This document shows, in pieces, positions 1 through 7,067 of a stretch of 29,616 nucleotides of DNA. Under the pieces are notes generated by a model. It did no database searches, was not told the DNA's origin, and saw nothing but the letters and a program-made list of their open reading frames with translations. Position numbers and translations under genes: made by a program. The stretch lies in contig DNUE01000058.1 of the NCBI GenBank assembly GCA_003508005.1, positions 155-29,770 of the forward strand, read 5' to 3'. Source of the DNA: Desulfobulbaceae bacterium. Lineage in GTDB: Bacteria > Desulfobacterota > Desulfobulbia > Desulfobulbales > Desulfobulbaceae. How positions within the stretch are numbered: position 1 is the stretch's first letter; every line of letters begins with the position of its first letter.

Positions 1-329
1 AGCGTCTTGCCCTCGCCGGTCTTCATCTCGGCGATCATGCCCCGGTGCAGGGTGATGCCGCCGATGAGCTGGACATCGAAGTGGCGCTCCCCGAGGACGC
101 GCCTGGCCGCTTCGCGCACCACGGCAAAGGCCTCGGGGAGGAGATCGTCCAGGGTGGCCCCGTTGGCGATCTTCTCCTTGAACTCCAGGCTCTTGGCAGC
201 AAGCTGTGCATCATCCAGATCCTGAATGGCCGGCTCCAGAGCGTTGATCCTGGCCACCACTTGGCGCATCTCCTTCAGGATCCGATCATTCTTGCTGCCA
301 AAAACCTTGGTAAGTACCGTGCCGATCAT
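1..329 (-). CDS. secA: Protein translocase ATPase SecA, N-terminal fragment
   Basis: This is the first 109 codons of SecA, the cytosolic motor ATPase that pushes preproteins through SecYEG. The window edge cuts it. The start MIGTVLTKVFGSKNDR and the following helical stretch are typical of bacterial SecA. The segment with FDVQLIGGITLHRGMIAEMK is the nucleotide-binding lead-in, and the Walker A sequence TGEGKT sits at about residues 103-108, right at the cut. The ATG is at 329. It lies 54 bases downstream of the acetyltransferase gene on the same strand, so it may be the last gene of that operon. The rest of the DEAD motor, the preprotein cross-linking domain and the C-terminal zinc site are outside the window. 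Identification is firm because the N-terminus is highly conserved. Confidence 0.95.
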   Translation of the reverse strand, partial: MIGTVLTKVFGSKNDRILKEMRQVVARINALEPAIQDLDDAQLAAKSLEFKEKIANGATLDDLLPEAFAVVREAARRVLGERHFDVQLIGGITLHRGMIAEMKTGEGKT

Positions 330-383
330 GTCTATCTCTTTATGCCCTGACTCCAGCCCGGAGGCTGCAACTGGTAATTTTTC

Positions 384-866
384 TTAGTTATTTTCGGCCT
401 TCCAGAGCAGCGCCTCTTCGTCGCAGTCCGGAAACTGTGGGCAGTTCAGGCAGTCGCTCCACACCTTGTGGGGCAGTTCACGCTTGTCTATTTCCGCAAA
501 TTTCAGCTTGCGGAAAAAAGGGGCCTGGTAGGTCAGGGTGAACACCCGGCCGATTTGCAGAAGCCGGGCCTCCTCAAGGCAGACCCGGACCAGGGCCTCG
601 CCGATGCCCCGGCCCTGGTATTCCTCAGCCACCGCCAGAGACCGGATCTCAGCAAGGTTTTCCCAGCAGATGTGCAGGGAACAGACCCCCTGCACTCCCC
701 CTTCCTCATACACGACAAAATCCCGCAGATGATCGTAGAGTGAACTGATGGCGCGGCCCAGCAGCAGGCCCTTGCGGGCAAAGTGCTGGAGGAGGGCATG
801 GATTTCCCTGATATCGCCCATCCGGGCGGGACGGATCCTCTTCTGTATTTCCGTATCTACTGCCAT
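384..866 (-). CDS. argA: N-acetylglutamate synthase, short GNAT form (ArgA-like)
   Basis: This 160-residue GNAT acetyltransferase probably makes N-acetylglutamate from acetyl-CoA and glutamate, the first step of arginine synthesis. Visible features are the N-terminal segment IRPARMGDIREIHALLQHFA, the conserved stretch SSLYDHLRDFVV, and the acetyl-CoA loop EYQGRGIGEAL at about residues 82-92. The Cys-containing tail WSDCLNCPQFPDC is characteristic of the short, kinase-less NAGS proteins of Desulfobacterota and Geobacter relatives. It lacks the amino-acid-kinase domain of the classical E. coli ArgA, so feedback control by arginine through that domain is not expected. It sits between a small membrane protein gene and secA on the same strand and no other arg biosynthesis gene is nearby. 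No strong ribosome site is seen before the ATG at 866. A generic GNAT of other specificity cannot be fully excluded. Confidence 0.8.
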   Translation of the reverse strand: MAVDTEIQKRIRPARMGDIREIHALLQHFARKGLLLGRAISSLYDHLRDFVVYEEGGVQGVCSLHICWENLAEIRSLAVAEEYQGRGIGEALVRVCLEEARLLQIGRVFTLTYQAPFFRKLKFAEIDKRELPHKVWSDCLNCPQFPDCDEEALLWKAENN

Positions 867-981
867 AAACTAAGTATATTAATCCCTCGCCGCGTCCTGG
901 TCAAGGAGGCATCTCAGGACCAACGCAATCGGCATCCGTTGCCGGCGGACCAGGATATCGAGGCCCTCCCGCACGGGACAG

Positions 982-1242
982 TCACTTCTTCTCTGCCGTT
1001 GCGGCTTTCCTGGTATTGTTCCTGGAGACAAAAGGCTTTTCCTGTCCCTTGTCCTGGTCCGCCCGGTCGCTGACTGCCGGCCTGGCGCTGGGCAGCAGGA
1101 TGGTCTGCCCGGCCCAGACCCCGAGCAGGAACATCCAGAGGAAAAGGCAGAAGCTGACGATGGCAATGCCGATAATGCCGCCCAGGCTGAGCTGAAATCG
1201 AAAGGTCTTTCCCGAAGAACCTTTTTTGCGCTTGGCGGCCAT
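982..1242 (-). CDS. Small single-pass membrane protein downstream of argS
   Basis: This 86-residue protein has a basic N-terminus (MAAKRKKGSSGK) and one strong membrane helix at about residues 20-44, containing GIIGIAIVSFCLFLWMFLLG. A hydrophilic Lys/Arg/Asp-rich tail follows. The N-terminal layout (basic, then FRFQLSLGG, then a helix ending in LGVWAGQTIL) resembles the anchors of SPOR-domain proteins that often sit next to argS in related bacteria. No SPOR domain follows here; the tail is only about 40 residues. It begins 18 bases after the argS stop, in the same operon. It could be a degenerate remnant of such a protein or a genuine small membrane protein. The tail is predicted to be extracytoplasmic by the positive-inside rule. 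Function unknown. Confidence 0.65.
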   Translation of the reverse strand: MAAKRKKGSSGKTFRFQLSLGGIIGIAIVSFCLFLWMFLLGVWAGQTILLPSARPAVSDRADQDKGQEKPFVSRNNTRKAATAEKK

Positions 1243-1260
1243 GCGTCGTCCTCACCAACC

Positions 1261-2916
1261 TTACATCGTCTCCGGGGCGCTCAACCCCAGCAGGTGCAGA
1301 CCGTTGCGCAGCACCCGGCGCAGGCCGCCGCAGAGGAAGAGGCGCGCGCCGGACAGAGCCTGGTCATCGCCGATGACCTTGTGCTTGTTGTAGTAGCTGT
1401 GGAACTGGCCAGCCAGGTTCATCAGGTAGAAAATGACCCGGTGCGGGGCAAGATCCACGGCTGCGCCGGCAACCAGTGAGGGATAGTCGGCAAGCATTTT
1501 GAGCAGGGCATACTCCTCCTGCTCCCGCAGCAGTTCAAGGGCTGCCGCCGCCGGCCCCGGCAACGCAACGCCCTGCTCGCGGGCCTGGCGTTCAATGGAG
1601 CAGAGCCGGGCGTGGGCGTACTGCACGTAGTAGACCGGATTCTCCTGGCTCTGTTTCTTGGCCAGGTCGAGGTCAAACTCCAGCTGGCTGTCCGACTTGC
1701 GCATCAGGTAAAAAAAGCGGAGCACGTCGGCCCCCACTTCGGCCAGCAGCTCATCCACGGTGATGAAGGTCGCCTTGCGGGTGGACATCTTCACCTGCTT
1801 GCCGTCCCGGAGCAGGGTGACGAACTGGTGGAGCACCACCTTGATCTTGCGGTCGTCATAGCCAAGGGCCCGGACCCCCGCGAGGACATCCGGCACGGTG
1901 GCGATATGGTCAGCGCCGAAGACGTTGACCATCCATTTGAAGCCCCGCCGGAATTTTTCCCGGTGATAAGCCATGTCCGGCAGGCGGTAGGTGGGCTCGC
2001 CGGTGGACTTGATGATGACCCGGTCCTGGTCCTGGCCGAACTCGGTGGACCTGAACCAGGTCGCCCCGTCCTTTTCGTAGACCAACCCCATATCCCTAAG
2101 ATCCGCCACCACCTGGTCAACCAGCCCCTTTTCATAGAGGGTGTGCTCGTTGAAATAGGTGTCAAACCGGACATCGATATTGGTGAGGGTGTTGTTGATA
2201 TCCGCAAAGATCGCCGCCTGGGCCCGGTCCTTGAAGACCAGCACATCGGCATCCTTGAGACTGTCGGCTGCCTCGTCGATGATCATTCGGGCGATGTCAT
2301 AGATATAGTCGCCCTGGTAACCGTCCTCGGGGAACTCGTTTGCCAGTCCCAGCAGCTCCCGGTAGCGCGCCTTGGTCGATGCGCCGAGCACCCGCATCTG
2401 GCGGCCGGCGTCGTTGAAATAATATTCCCTGGTCACCTCATAGTTCACCGCCTCCAGCATGCGGGCGATGGCGTCCCCAAGGATGGCATTGCGCCCGTGG
2501 CCGATGCTTAAGGGGCCGGTGGGATTGGCGCTGACAAACTCCACCATGACCTTGAGCCCCTTGCCGACATCGGTGAGGCCGAAGCGATCGTCCTCCGTGT
2601 AGATCGGGGCCAGCACCGAACTCCACAGCCGTTCCTGCAGGAAAAAATTGACAAAGCCCGGCCCGGCGACCTCGACGCGCTCCACCAGGTCGGTCTCCAT
2701 GGCAAACATTGACGCGAACAGGGTGGCGATCTCCCGGGGCTTTCGCTTCTCAAGACCGGCAACCACCATGGCCAGGTTGGTGGAAAAATCCCCCTGGCCT
2801 CCATGCTTGGGCACTTCAACGGTGAGCTTGTCCGCAGCGGCCGTGGTCCACACCCCCTCCTGAACGCCCCGGGCAAAGCAGGCATCGACCCGTTTTTTGA
2901 GCTGAGATTTGATCAT
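1261..2916 (-). CDS. argS: Arginyl-tRNA synthetase
   Basis: Class I aminoacyl-tRNA synthetase that charges tRNA-Arg with arginine using ATP, in the cytoplasm. It has 551 residues, close to the family norm. The HIGH signature appears as ANPTGPLSIGHGRN at about residues 130-142, and the KMSKS-type loop as KMSTRK near residue 377. Other family features are the N-terminal Add-1-like domain (about 1-110) and a C-terminal anticodon-binding DALR domain with YVQYAHARLCSI at its start. The protein ends in the usual short GL-rich tail (HLLGLSAPETM). It lies between alr (62 bases upstream) and the small membrane protein (18 bases downstream), consistent with one transcript. Nothing in the sequence is broken or missing. 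Confidence 0.98.
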   Translation of the reverse strand: MIKSQLKKRVDACFARGVQEGVWTTAAADKLTVEVPKHGGQGDFSTNLAMVVAGLEKRKPREIATLFASMFAMETDLVERVEVAGPGFVNFFLQERLWSSVLAPIYTEDDRFGLTDVGKGLKVMVEFVSANPTGPLSIGHGRNAILGDAIARMLEAVNYEVTREYYFNDAGRQMRVLGASTKARYRELLGLANEFPEDGYQGDYIYDIARMIIDEAADSLKDADVLVFKDRAQAAIFADINNTLTNIDVRFDTYFNEHTLYEKGLVDQVVADLRDMGLVYEKDGATWFRSTEFGQDQDRVIIKSTGEPTYRLPDMAYHREKFRRGFKWMVNVFGADHIATVPDVLAGVRALGYDDRKIKVVLHQFVTLLRDGKQVKMSTRKATFITVDELLAEVGADVLRFFYLMRKSDSQLEFDLDLAKKQSQENPVYYVQYAHARLCSIERQAREQGVALPGPAAAALELLREQEEYALLKMLADYPSLVAGAAVDLAPHRVIFYLMNLAGQFHSYYNKHKVIGDDQALSGARLFLCGGLRRVLRNGLHLLGLSAPETM

Positions 2917-2978
2917 GGCAATATTTGTCAGGTTATGGCAGGTCCTTGCCTTGTCGGCGGTTTTGCAGTACCTGCCGG

Positions 2979-4106
2979 TTAATCAACATAAAAACGGTCA
3001 TTCAGATTGCCGAACAGGCACAATACCTCGTAGCTGATGGTCTCCATCCAGGCGGCGACCTCGTCGGCGCCGATCATCCCCTCGCCCTGGCGCCCCAGGA
3101 GCACCACCTCGTCGCCCTGCCTCACCTCACCCTCGATATCGGTCACATCGGCCAGGGTGAGGTTCATGGAGACCCGACCGACCACCGGGGCGCGCCGGCC
3201 CTGGACCAGCACCGCCGCCCGGTTGGAAAGCTTGCGCAGGTATCCGTCCTCGTAGCCCACCGGTAAAACCGCCAGGCGGGTGGTCCGGATCGTGGTGCAG
3301 GTCTGGCCGTAGCCGAGGCCGGTGCCGGCCGGCACCGTTCTGACCTGGATCACCCGGGTGCTGAAGCGCATCGCCGGCAGGAGGGTATCGCCGTCCGTGA
3401 ACAGGTGCGGCTCTCCTTCGGGATAACAGCCGTACAGGGCAATGCCCAGTCTGGCCATATCAAGGCTGGTCCGGCTGCAATGGAACAGCCCTCCTGAGTT
3501 GGCGATGTGCAGGCGACAGCCCGACGGCAGCTCGTGGGCAAGCCCAACAATCGCCCCGGTGAACCGGTTAAAAACATTCAGGGTGTTTTCAGAGGCCACC
3601 TCATCCGCCATGGGAAAATGGGCAAGGATCCCCTCCAGCCTCAGGCCCGGCAGCGCCCCCACCTGCCGCACCAGTCCTGGAAGCTCGCCGGGCAGGCAAC
3701 CCTGCCGGCCCATGCCCGCGTCGACCTTGATATGCAGGCCGACTTCCAGGCCCGCCGCCACTGCCTGCCGGGAAAGATCCGCCAGAATCCCGTCGTCCAC
3801 AACCACCGGGGTCAACCGGTACTGCAATACAGCGGGAATGATTTCGGGCACCATCCCCACCAGCACATACAGCGGGAGTTCGATCCCGGCCTGGCGGAGG
3901 AGCACCCCCTCGCGGGCCTCGGCCACCCCGAAGGCGGCGGCCCCTTCCCCGGCAAAGAGACGCGCGCACTCCACCATGCCGTGGCCATAGGCGTCGGCCT
4001 TCACCATGGGCATGATCCAGGCCCGGCCGGCCTTCTCCCGACAGATCCTGAAATTATGCCGCAGGGCTGACCTGCTGATCTCGATCCTGTTCAGCGAGGG
4101 AACCAT
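2979..4106 (-). CDS. alr: Alanine racemase
   Basis: PLP enzyme that interconverts L- and D-alanine to supply D-Ala for peptidoglycan. It has 375 residues, the normal length. The PLP-binding lysine is Lys36 in VKADAYGHG, and the second catalytic base is Tyr266 in GTGLGYGQT. Other signatures are the GYEDGYLR segment and VGRVSMN (many family members have Asp in place of the last Asn). The N-terminal TIM barrel covers about residues 1-240 and the C-terminal beta domain the rest. The start at 4106 is preceded by an AGGGG site four bases upstream. It overlaps the end of the upstream membrane-protein gene by 16 bases, which suggests translational coupling. Confidence 0.96.
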   Translation of the reverse strand: MVPSLNRIEISRSALRHNFRICREKAGRAWIMPMVKADAYGHGMVECARLFAGEGAAAFGVAEAREGVLLRQAGIELPLYVLVGMVPEIIPAVLQYRLTPVVVDDGILADLSRQAVAAGLEVGLHIKVDAGMGRQGCLPGELPGLVRQVGALPGLRLEGILAHFPMADEVASENTLNVFNRFTGAIVGLAHELPSGCRLHIANSGGLFHCSRTSLDMARLGIALYGCYPEGEPHLFTDGDTLLPAMRFSTRVIQVRTVPAGTGLGYGQTCTTIRTTRLAVLPVGYEDGYLRKLSNRAAVLVQGRRAPVVGRVSMNLTLADVTDIEGEVRQGDEVVLLGRQGEGMIGADEVAAWMETISYEVLCLFGNLNDRFYVD

Positions 4107-4558
4107 GATCCCCTGTCAACATTTTGTTTCTTCCATCTGAACCATTCCAGCCAACCCAAACGACTGGAGAGAAGCAGGGCCCAGCCCACCGTCGCGTAGA
4201 GCATCCCGATCACCACGCCAGGGGTGCAATATCTGCGCAGCAGCATCCCGCTACCCATCATCAGGACCACCAGCAGCCATGTCTTCCAGGAATAGACAGC
4301 ACCAAGGCAGGAGCCGTCGCGCAGTTTGACTATCCTGGAAAGGACACGGCGGGCGGCCTTGTCAAGAATCAACAATGACTTCGCGATGCCGAGCCCCAAG
4401 GTCAGCAGGACCAACCACCCCTTTCCCGGGCCGATCCAGCTCCAGCCCCGGACCAGCAGAAATACCCCAACCAGCGTCCATAAAAGCGGGGCGGCAAAGA
4501 GGTGGACCCGCCTATTCACCCCCGGCTTCAAACGGGACAAGCCCTGTCTGGACACCAT
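4091..4558 (-). CDS. Four-helix membrane protein of unknown function
   Basis: This 155-residue integral membrane protein belongs to no family I recognise. Hydrophobic segments are visible at about residues 18-36 (LLWTLVGVFLLV), 41-57 (WLVLLTLGLGIAKSLLIL), 86-103 (WLLVVLMMGSGMLL) and 110-128 (VVIGMLYATVGWALLL). Between helices two and three is a basic loop with RRVLSRIVKLRDG, probably cytoplasmic. An in-frame ATG exists upstream at 4615, but I prefer the ATG at 4558. It has an AAGGGGG site six bases before it, and the upstream extension would run through a perfect hairpin that looks like the ferredoxin terminator. The 3' end overlaps alr by 16 bases, so it may be the first gene of the alr-argS operon. 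Confidence 0.7.
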   Translation of the reverse strand: MVSRQGLSRLKPGVNRRVHLFAAPLLWTLVGVFLLVRGWSWIGPGKGWLVLLTLGLGIAKSLLILDKAARRVLSRIVKLRDGSCLGAVYSWKTWLLVVLMMGSGMLLRRYCTPGVVIGMLYATVGWALLLSSRLGWLEWFRWKKQNVDRGSWFPR

Positions 4559-4580
4559 CAATTTCCCCCTTAAAACGACA

Positions 4581-4610
4581 TAAGCCCATCCCCGCAAGGA
4601 GATGGGCTTA
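4581..4610 (-). terminator. Rho-independent terminator of the ferredoxin gene
   Basis: A perfect 10-bp inverted repeat (arms 4581-4590 and 4601-4610, 10-base loop) lies 27 bases past the ferredoxin stop codon. On the minus strand it is followed by TGTCGTTTTA, a modest T-rich tail. Its position between a short single-gene unit and the next ribosome site fits a terminator. Confidence 0.65.
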
Positions 4611-4636
4611 GCCATAACGGTCTGATCTTGCTGAAA

Positions 4637-4822
4637 TCAGACTTCGGTAACCGTGATGGCTCCCTCAGGGCAAACCTCGACACAGGTTTCACAGCCCAGG
4701 CACTCATCCGGCTCGACAGGCTCGGCCTTGCCATCTACCATTTCATATACCTGCGCCGGGCACGCGCTTACGCACTCCTCATCACCAACACATTTATCCT
4801 TATCAACAACGATCTCCCACAT
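4637..4822 (-). CDS. Ferredoxin with two cluster sites, one with an Asp in place of a Cys
   Basis: This 61-residue bacterial ferredoxin is a small cytoplasmic electron carrier. Cluster site II is complete: Cys41, Cys44, Cys47 and Cys51-Pro. Site I reads CVGDEECVSACP, with Cys11, Cys17 and Cys21-Pro. The expected second cysteine is Asp14. This matches the Asp14 ferredoxins known from Pyrococcus furiosus and Desulfovibrio africanus Fd III, where the Asp site allows reversible [3Fe-4S]/[4Fe-4S] conversion. The start at 4822 has a GAGGAG site. The gene appears monocistronic, with its own terminator downstream. Likely partners include pyruvate:ferredoxin oxidoreductase, encoded at the far end of this window, but that pairing is inference. 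Confidence 0.93.
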   Translation of the reverse strand: MWEIVVDKDKCVGDEECVSACPAQVYEMVDGKAEPVEPDECLGCETCVEVCPEGAITVTEV

Positions 4823-4873
4823 GGCTCAAGTCTCCTCAATGAATAAAACAGCAAAGGGTATGTATCCTCTATC

Positions 4874-4911
4874 CGTATAAACGCATCTATCGGGAATGTC
4901 GCGTAACGACA
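4874..4911 (-). promoter_or_regulatory. Candidate ferredoxin promoter with overlapping dyad
   Basis: On the minus strand, GCGACA (4897-4902) and TATACG (4874-4879) are 17 bases apart, each matching the sigma-70 consensus at 4 of 6 positions. An inverted repeat TGTCG-N5-CGACA (4897-4911) overlaps the -35 element and could be an operator. The evidence is weak and based on sequence alone. Confidence 0.3.
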
Positions 4912-5141
4912 ATGCTCTCTCATATCGGAGGAGGTTCTTTTTGTCAAGCTAAAAGAGCGGTTGCCCAAGCCGCGTAAAGTGACCAGTTATTATATTGAAA
5001 TTATTTATGAAAATTTTACAGCCCACTCCGGAAATGAGAAGCAGAGAATTCTGTCGGTTGGGCAAAGCAAAGGGCGCGGCCTTCAAGTCAGCAAGACATC
5101 CCCTCCGGATCAGGCAAGCTTGCCGGGCGCGCAGAATTATA

Positions 5142-5171
5142 TTGACCATTATCGCACAATAAGAATAGATA
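5142..5171 (+). promoter_or_regulatory. Candidate promoter for the molybdenum gene cluster
   Basis: TTGACC at 5142-5147 matches the -35 consensus at 5 of 6 positions. A poor -10 (TAGATA, 5166-5171) follows after 18 bases. Transcription from here would begin just before the structured RNA at 5185-5264. Confidence 0.3.
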
Positions 5172-5184
5172 GAGATACTTAGAC

Positions 5185-5264
5185 CGGCGGTTCCGCAACG
5201 GGTTGGACAACTTCGACCCTGCGGGGCTGCGGGGGGCATGACAGTGCACCCACCCCCGCCGCCG
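5185..5264 (+). ncRNA. Predicted three-way-junction leader RNA, unassigned
   Basis: The plus strand can fold into a compact junction. The closing stem pairs CGGCG (5185-5189) with CGCCG-type sequence at 5260-5264. Hairpin A pairs CCGCA...GGGTT (5193-5204, with a two-base bulge) with GACCC-TGCGG (5215-5224). Hairpin B pairs GCGGGGG (5229-5235) with CCCCCGC (5253-5259), with a smaller GCA/TGC hairpin inside. It ends 45 bases before the start codon of the next gene, a normal place for a riboswitch or leader element. I do not recognise a known class; it does not resemble the E. coli moaA (Moco) leader by eye. The region is GC-rich, so chance pairing is possible. Confidence 0.4.
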
Positions 5265-5309
5265 AATTGTTGCCATCCATTCACATTACTCAGTTGCTGC
5301 TGAAGAGCC

Positions 5310-5648
5310 ATGGCCAAGAAATCAAAATGGACCCCGGAAAAAGGGGAGCAGGCGATGATCGCAGGGATTGTTGAAGGCAGTCCGGAAGCCGTCGGCGTAG
5401 CGGTCATCCGCCTCGATTGCGGCTGCAGGAAGATGGCCGCCGTGGACAAAAACGGCGAGCCGGCCAGCAAAATCATCATGTACCGGGACCGCGCCGAATC
5501 CATCTGCGACCTGTGCAAAAAGGACAACGGCGCCTTCCATCGGATGACGGAACAGTTCATCAGCTGGACGCAACCCGAGCCGGCGGATGAGGACAAAAAA
5601 AGGATCATCGCCAAGGTCCTCGGCGTGGTCGATGAGACGATCCACTGA
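5310..5648 (+). CDS. Conserved small protein with CxC and CxxC motifs
   Basis: This 112-residue cytoplasmic protein of unknown function has no signal peptide or membrane helix. Four cysteines are arranged as Cys37-x-Cys39 (DCGC) and Cys66-x2-Cys69 (CDLC), 26 residues apart, which could bind zinc or an iron-sulphur cluster. The C-terminal third is charged (PADEDKKRIIAKVLGVVDE) and probably helical. It is followed 22 bases later by moeA and preceded by the predicted leader RNA, so a link with molybdenum cofactor supply is suggested by context only. The ribosome site (GAAGAG) before the ATG at 5310 is weak. I do not recognise the family. Confidence 0.7.
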   Translation: MAKKSKWTPEKGEQAMIAGIVEGSPEAVGVAVIRLDCGCRKMAAVDKNGEPASKIIMYRDRAESICDLCKKDNGAFHRMTEQFISWTQPEPADEDKKRIIAKVLGVVDETIH

Positions 5649-5670
5649 ACCTGGTCCGGGAGCAATAAGC

Positions 5671-6912
5671 ATGCAAGGTTTTTTTCAACTCATCAGCACT
5701 GCCGATTTTCTCGGTCTGCTGGAGCGCTTCCAGCCACTTGCCGCGGAACAGCTTCCCCTGGTCAGGGGTCTCGGCAGGGTGCTGGCCGGCGACATCACCG
5801 TTCCGGAACCGCTGCCGCCATTTGCCCGGGCCACCATGGACGGATTTGCGGTACGGGCAAGGGATACCTTCGGCTGCAGCGATTCGGAACCCGCCCTGCT
5901 GACCATAGCCGGCGAGATCGCCATGGGCTCCCCCGCCTCGGAGCTTGCACTGCAACCCGGCCAGACCGCGGCGATCTGGACCGGCGGGGCCCTGCCTGTG
6001 CTTGCGGACAGCGTGGTGATGGTGGAATTCACCCACCGTCTGGATGATCTGACCGTGGAGATTCAGCGACCGGTGGCCCCCGGCGACAATGTCATCCGCC
6101 GGGGCGAGGACTATGAGCTGGGCGCGGTTGTCCTCCGCCGCGGGCACAAGTTGCGGCCGCAGGACCTGGGCGTGCTGGCCGGTATCGGCATCACCAGGGC
6201 CACGGTCCACCGACGCCCGAGGGTGGCGATCATCAGCACCGGCGACGAACTGGTGCCCCCTGACCAGAAGCCGGCACCAGGGAAGATCCGCGACATCAAC
6301 TCCACCACCCTGGCGGCCCTGGTCGAGGAGTGCGGTGGGGAGCCCCTCGCACTCGGCATTACTTCCGACAGCGTGGAAGAATTGACCAAAGGGTGCAGGC
6401 GGGCCCTTGCCCTGCCGGCGGACGTGGTTCTCCTGTCCGGCGGCAGTTCGGTGGGACGCCGGGATTTTACTCTGGAGGTTTTCAAGCGACTGGAACAGAC
6501 CGAAGTCCTGGCACACGGGGTTTCGATCCGTCCCGGCAAGCCAACCATTCTCGCGCGCCGGGAAAACGTCGCTTTTTTCGGACTGCCGGGCCATGTGGGC
6601 TCGGCCATCGTGGTCTTTCATCTCCTGGTCCGTCCCCTTCTGAGCAGGCTTGCCGGCACCACAGCCATTCCGGGTCTGCGGCGGATCATCGCCGTTGCCA
6701 GTGAACAGATCCCCTCGGTCATCGGACGCGAGGATTATGTGCGCGTCGCCCTGCACCAGGGGAACATCCATCGCCGGATCATCGCCACCCCCGTCTACGG
6801 CAAATCAGGGCTCCTCAATCCCCTGGTTCGCTCAGACGGCCTCCTGGTCATCCACCGGGACACCGAGGGCCTGGACCAAGGCGAGGAGGCGGAGGTCCTG
6901 CTCTTTCCATGA
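5671..6912 (+). CDS. moeA: Molybdopterin molybdenumtransferase MoeA
   Basis: This 413-residue MoeA inserts molybdate (or tungstate) into adenylylated molybdopterin in the cytoplasm. The N-terminal MoeA domains include the signature ATMDGFAVRARDT near residue 55. The central MoCF-binding domain carries ISTGDELV and GGSSVGRRDF (about residues 256-265), and domain IV occupies the last 80 residues. The usual GLPGNPVSA loop reads GLPGHVGSA, a substitution of two normally conserved residues. The ATG at 5671 has a GGGAG site and matches the family N-terminus; an in-frame ATG at 5587 lies inside the upstream gene and would add an unrelated 28-residue extension. A second MoeA paralogue follows at 7068. 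Confidence 0.93.
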   Translation: MQGFFQLISTADFLGLLERFQPLAAEQLPLVRGLGRVLAGDITVPEPLPPFARATMDGFAVRARDTFGCSDSEPALLTIAGEIAMGSPASELALQPGQTAAIWTGGALPVLADSVVMVEFTHRLDDLTVEIQRPVAPGDNVIRRGEDYELGAVVLRRGHKLRPQDLGVLAGIGITRATVHRRPRVAIISTGDELVPPDQKPAPGKIRDINSTTLAALVEECGGEPLALGITSDSVEELTKGCRRALALPADVVLLSGGSSVGRRDFTLEVFKRLEQTEVLAHGVSIRPGKPTILARRENVAFFGLPGHVGSAIVVFHLLVRPLLSRLAGTTAIPGLRRIIAVASEQIPSVIGREDYVRVALHQGNIHRRIIATPVYGKSGLLNPLVRSDGLLVIHRDTEGLDQGEEAEVLLFP

Positions 6913-7067
6913 TGGGGTCGCAACATCTCTCTGACAGCCCTGTGACGGCATCCCGCATACTTAATAATGGCATTCTCATGCACGCCTCCTTCATCAGGAT
7001 GCGCCCTGTTTCTTTTTTCTCTTTGCTTGACCATCACCCCTGACCCTCTTGCGCGAGGACAGCATCC

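Larger units (their letters stand above)
4823..5309. other. Divergent intergenic region between ferredoxin and the molybdenum genes
   Basis: About 490 bases carry no convincing gene. Reading frames crossing it have unlikely composition and are not supported. The left part is AT-rich and should hold the ferredoxin promoter. The right part is GC-rich and contains a predicted multi-branched RNA structure just upstream of the next plus-strand gene. Confidence 0.7.

Noticed and set aside
4949..5665. Minus-strand frame of 238 codons over the 112-aa gene and its leader
   Set aside because: Low-complexity, Ser/Pro/Leu-rich translation with no start signal; the plus-strand gene has the better composition and context.
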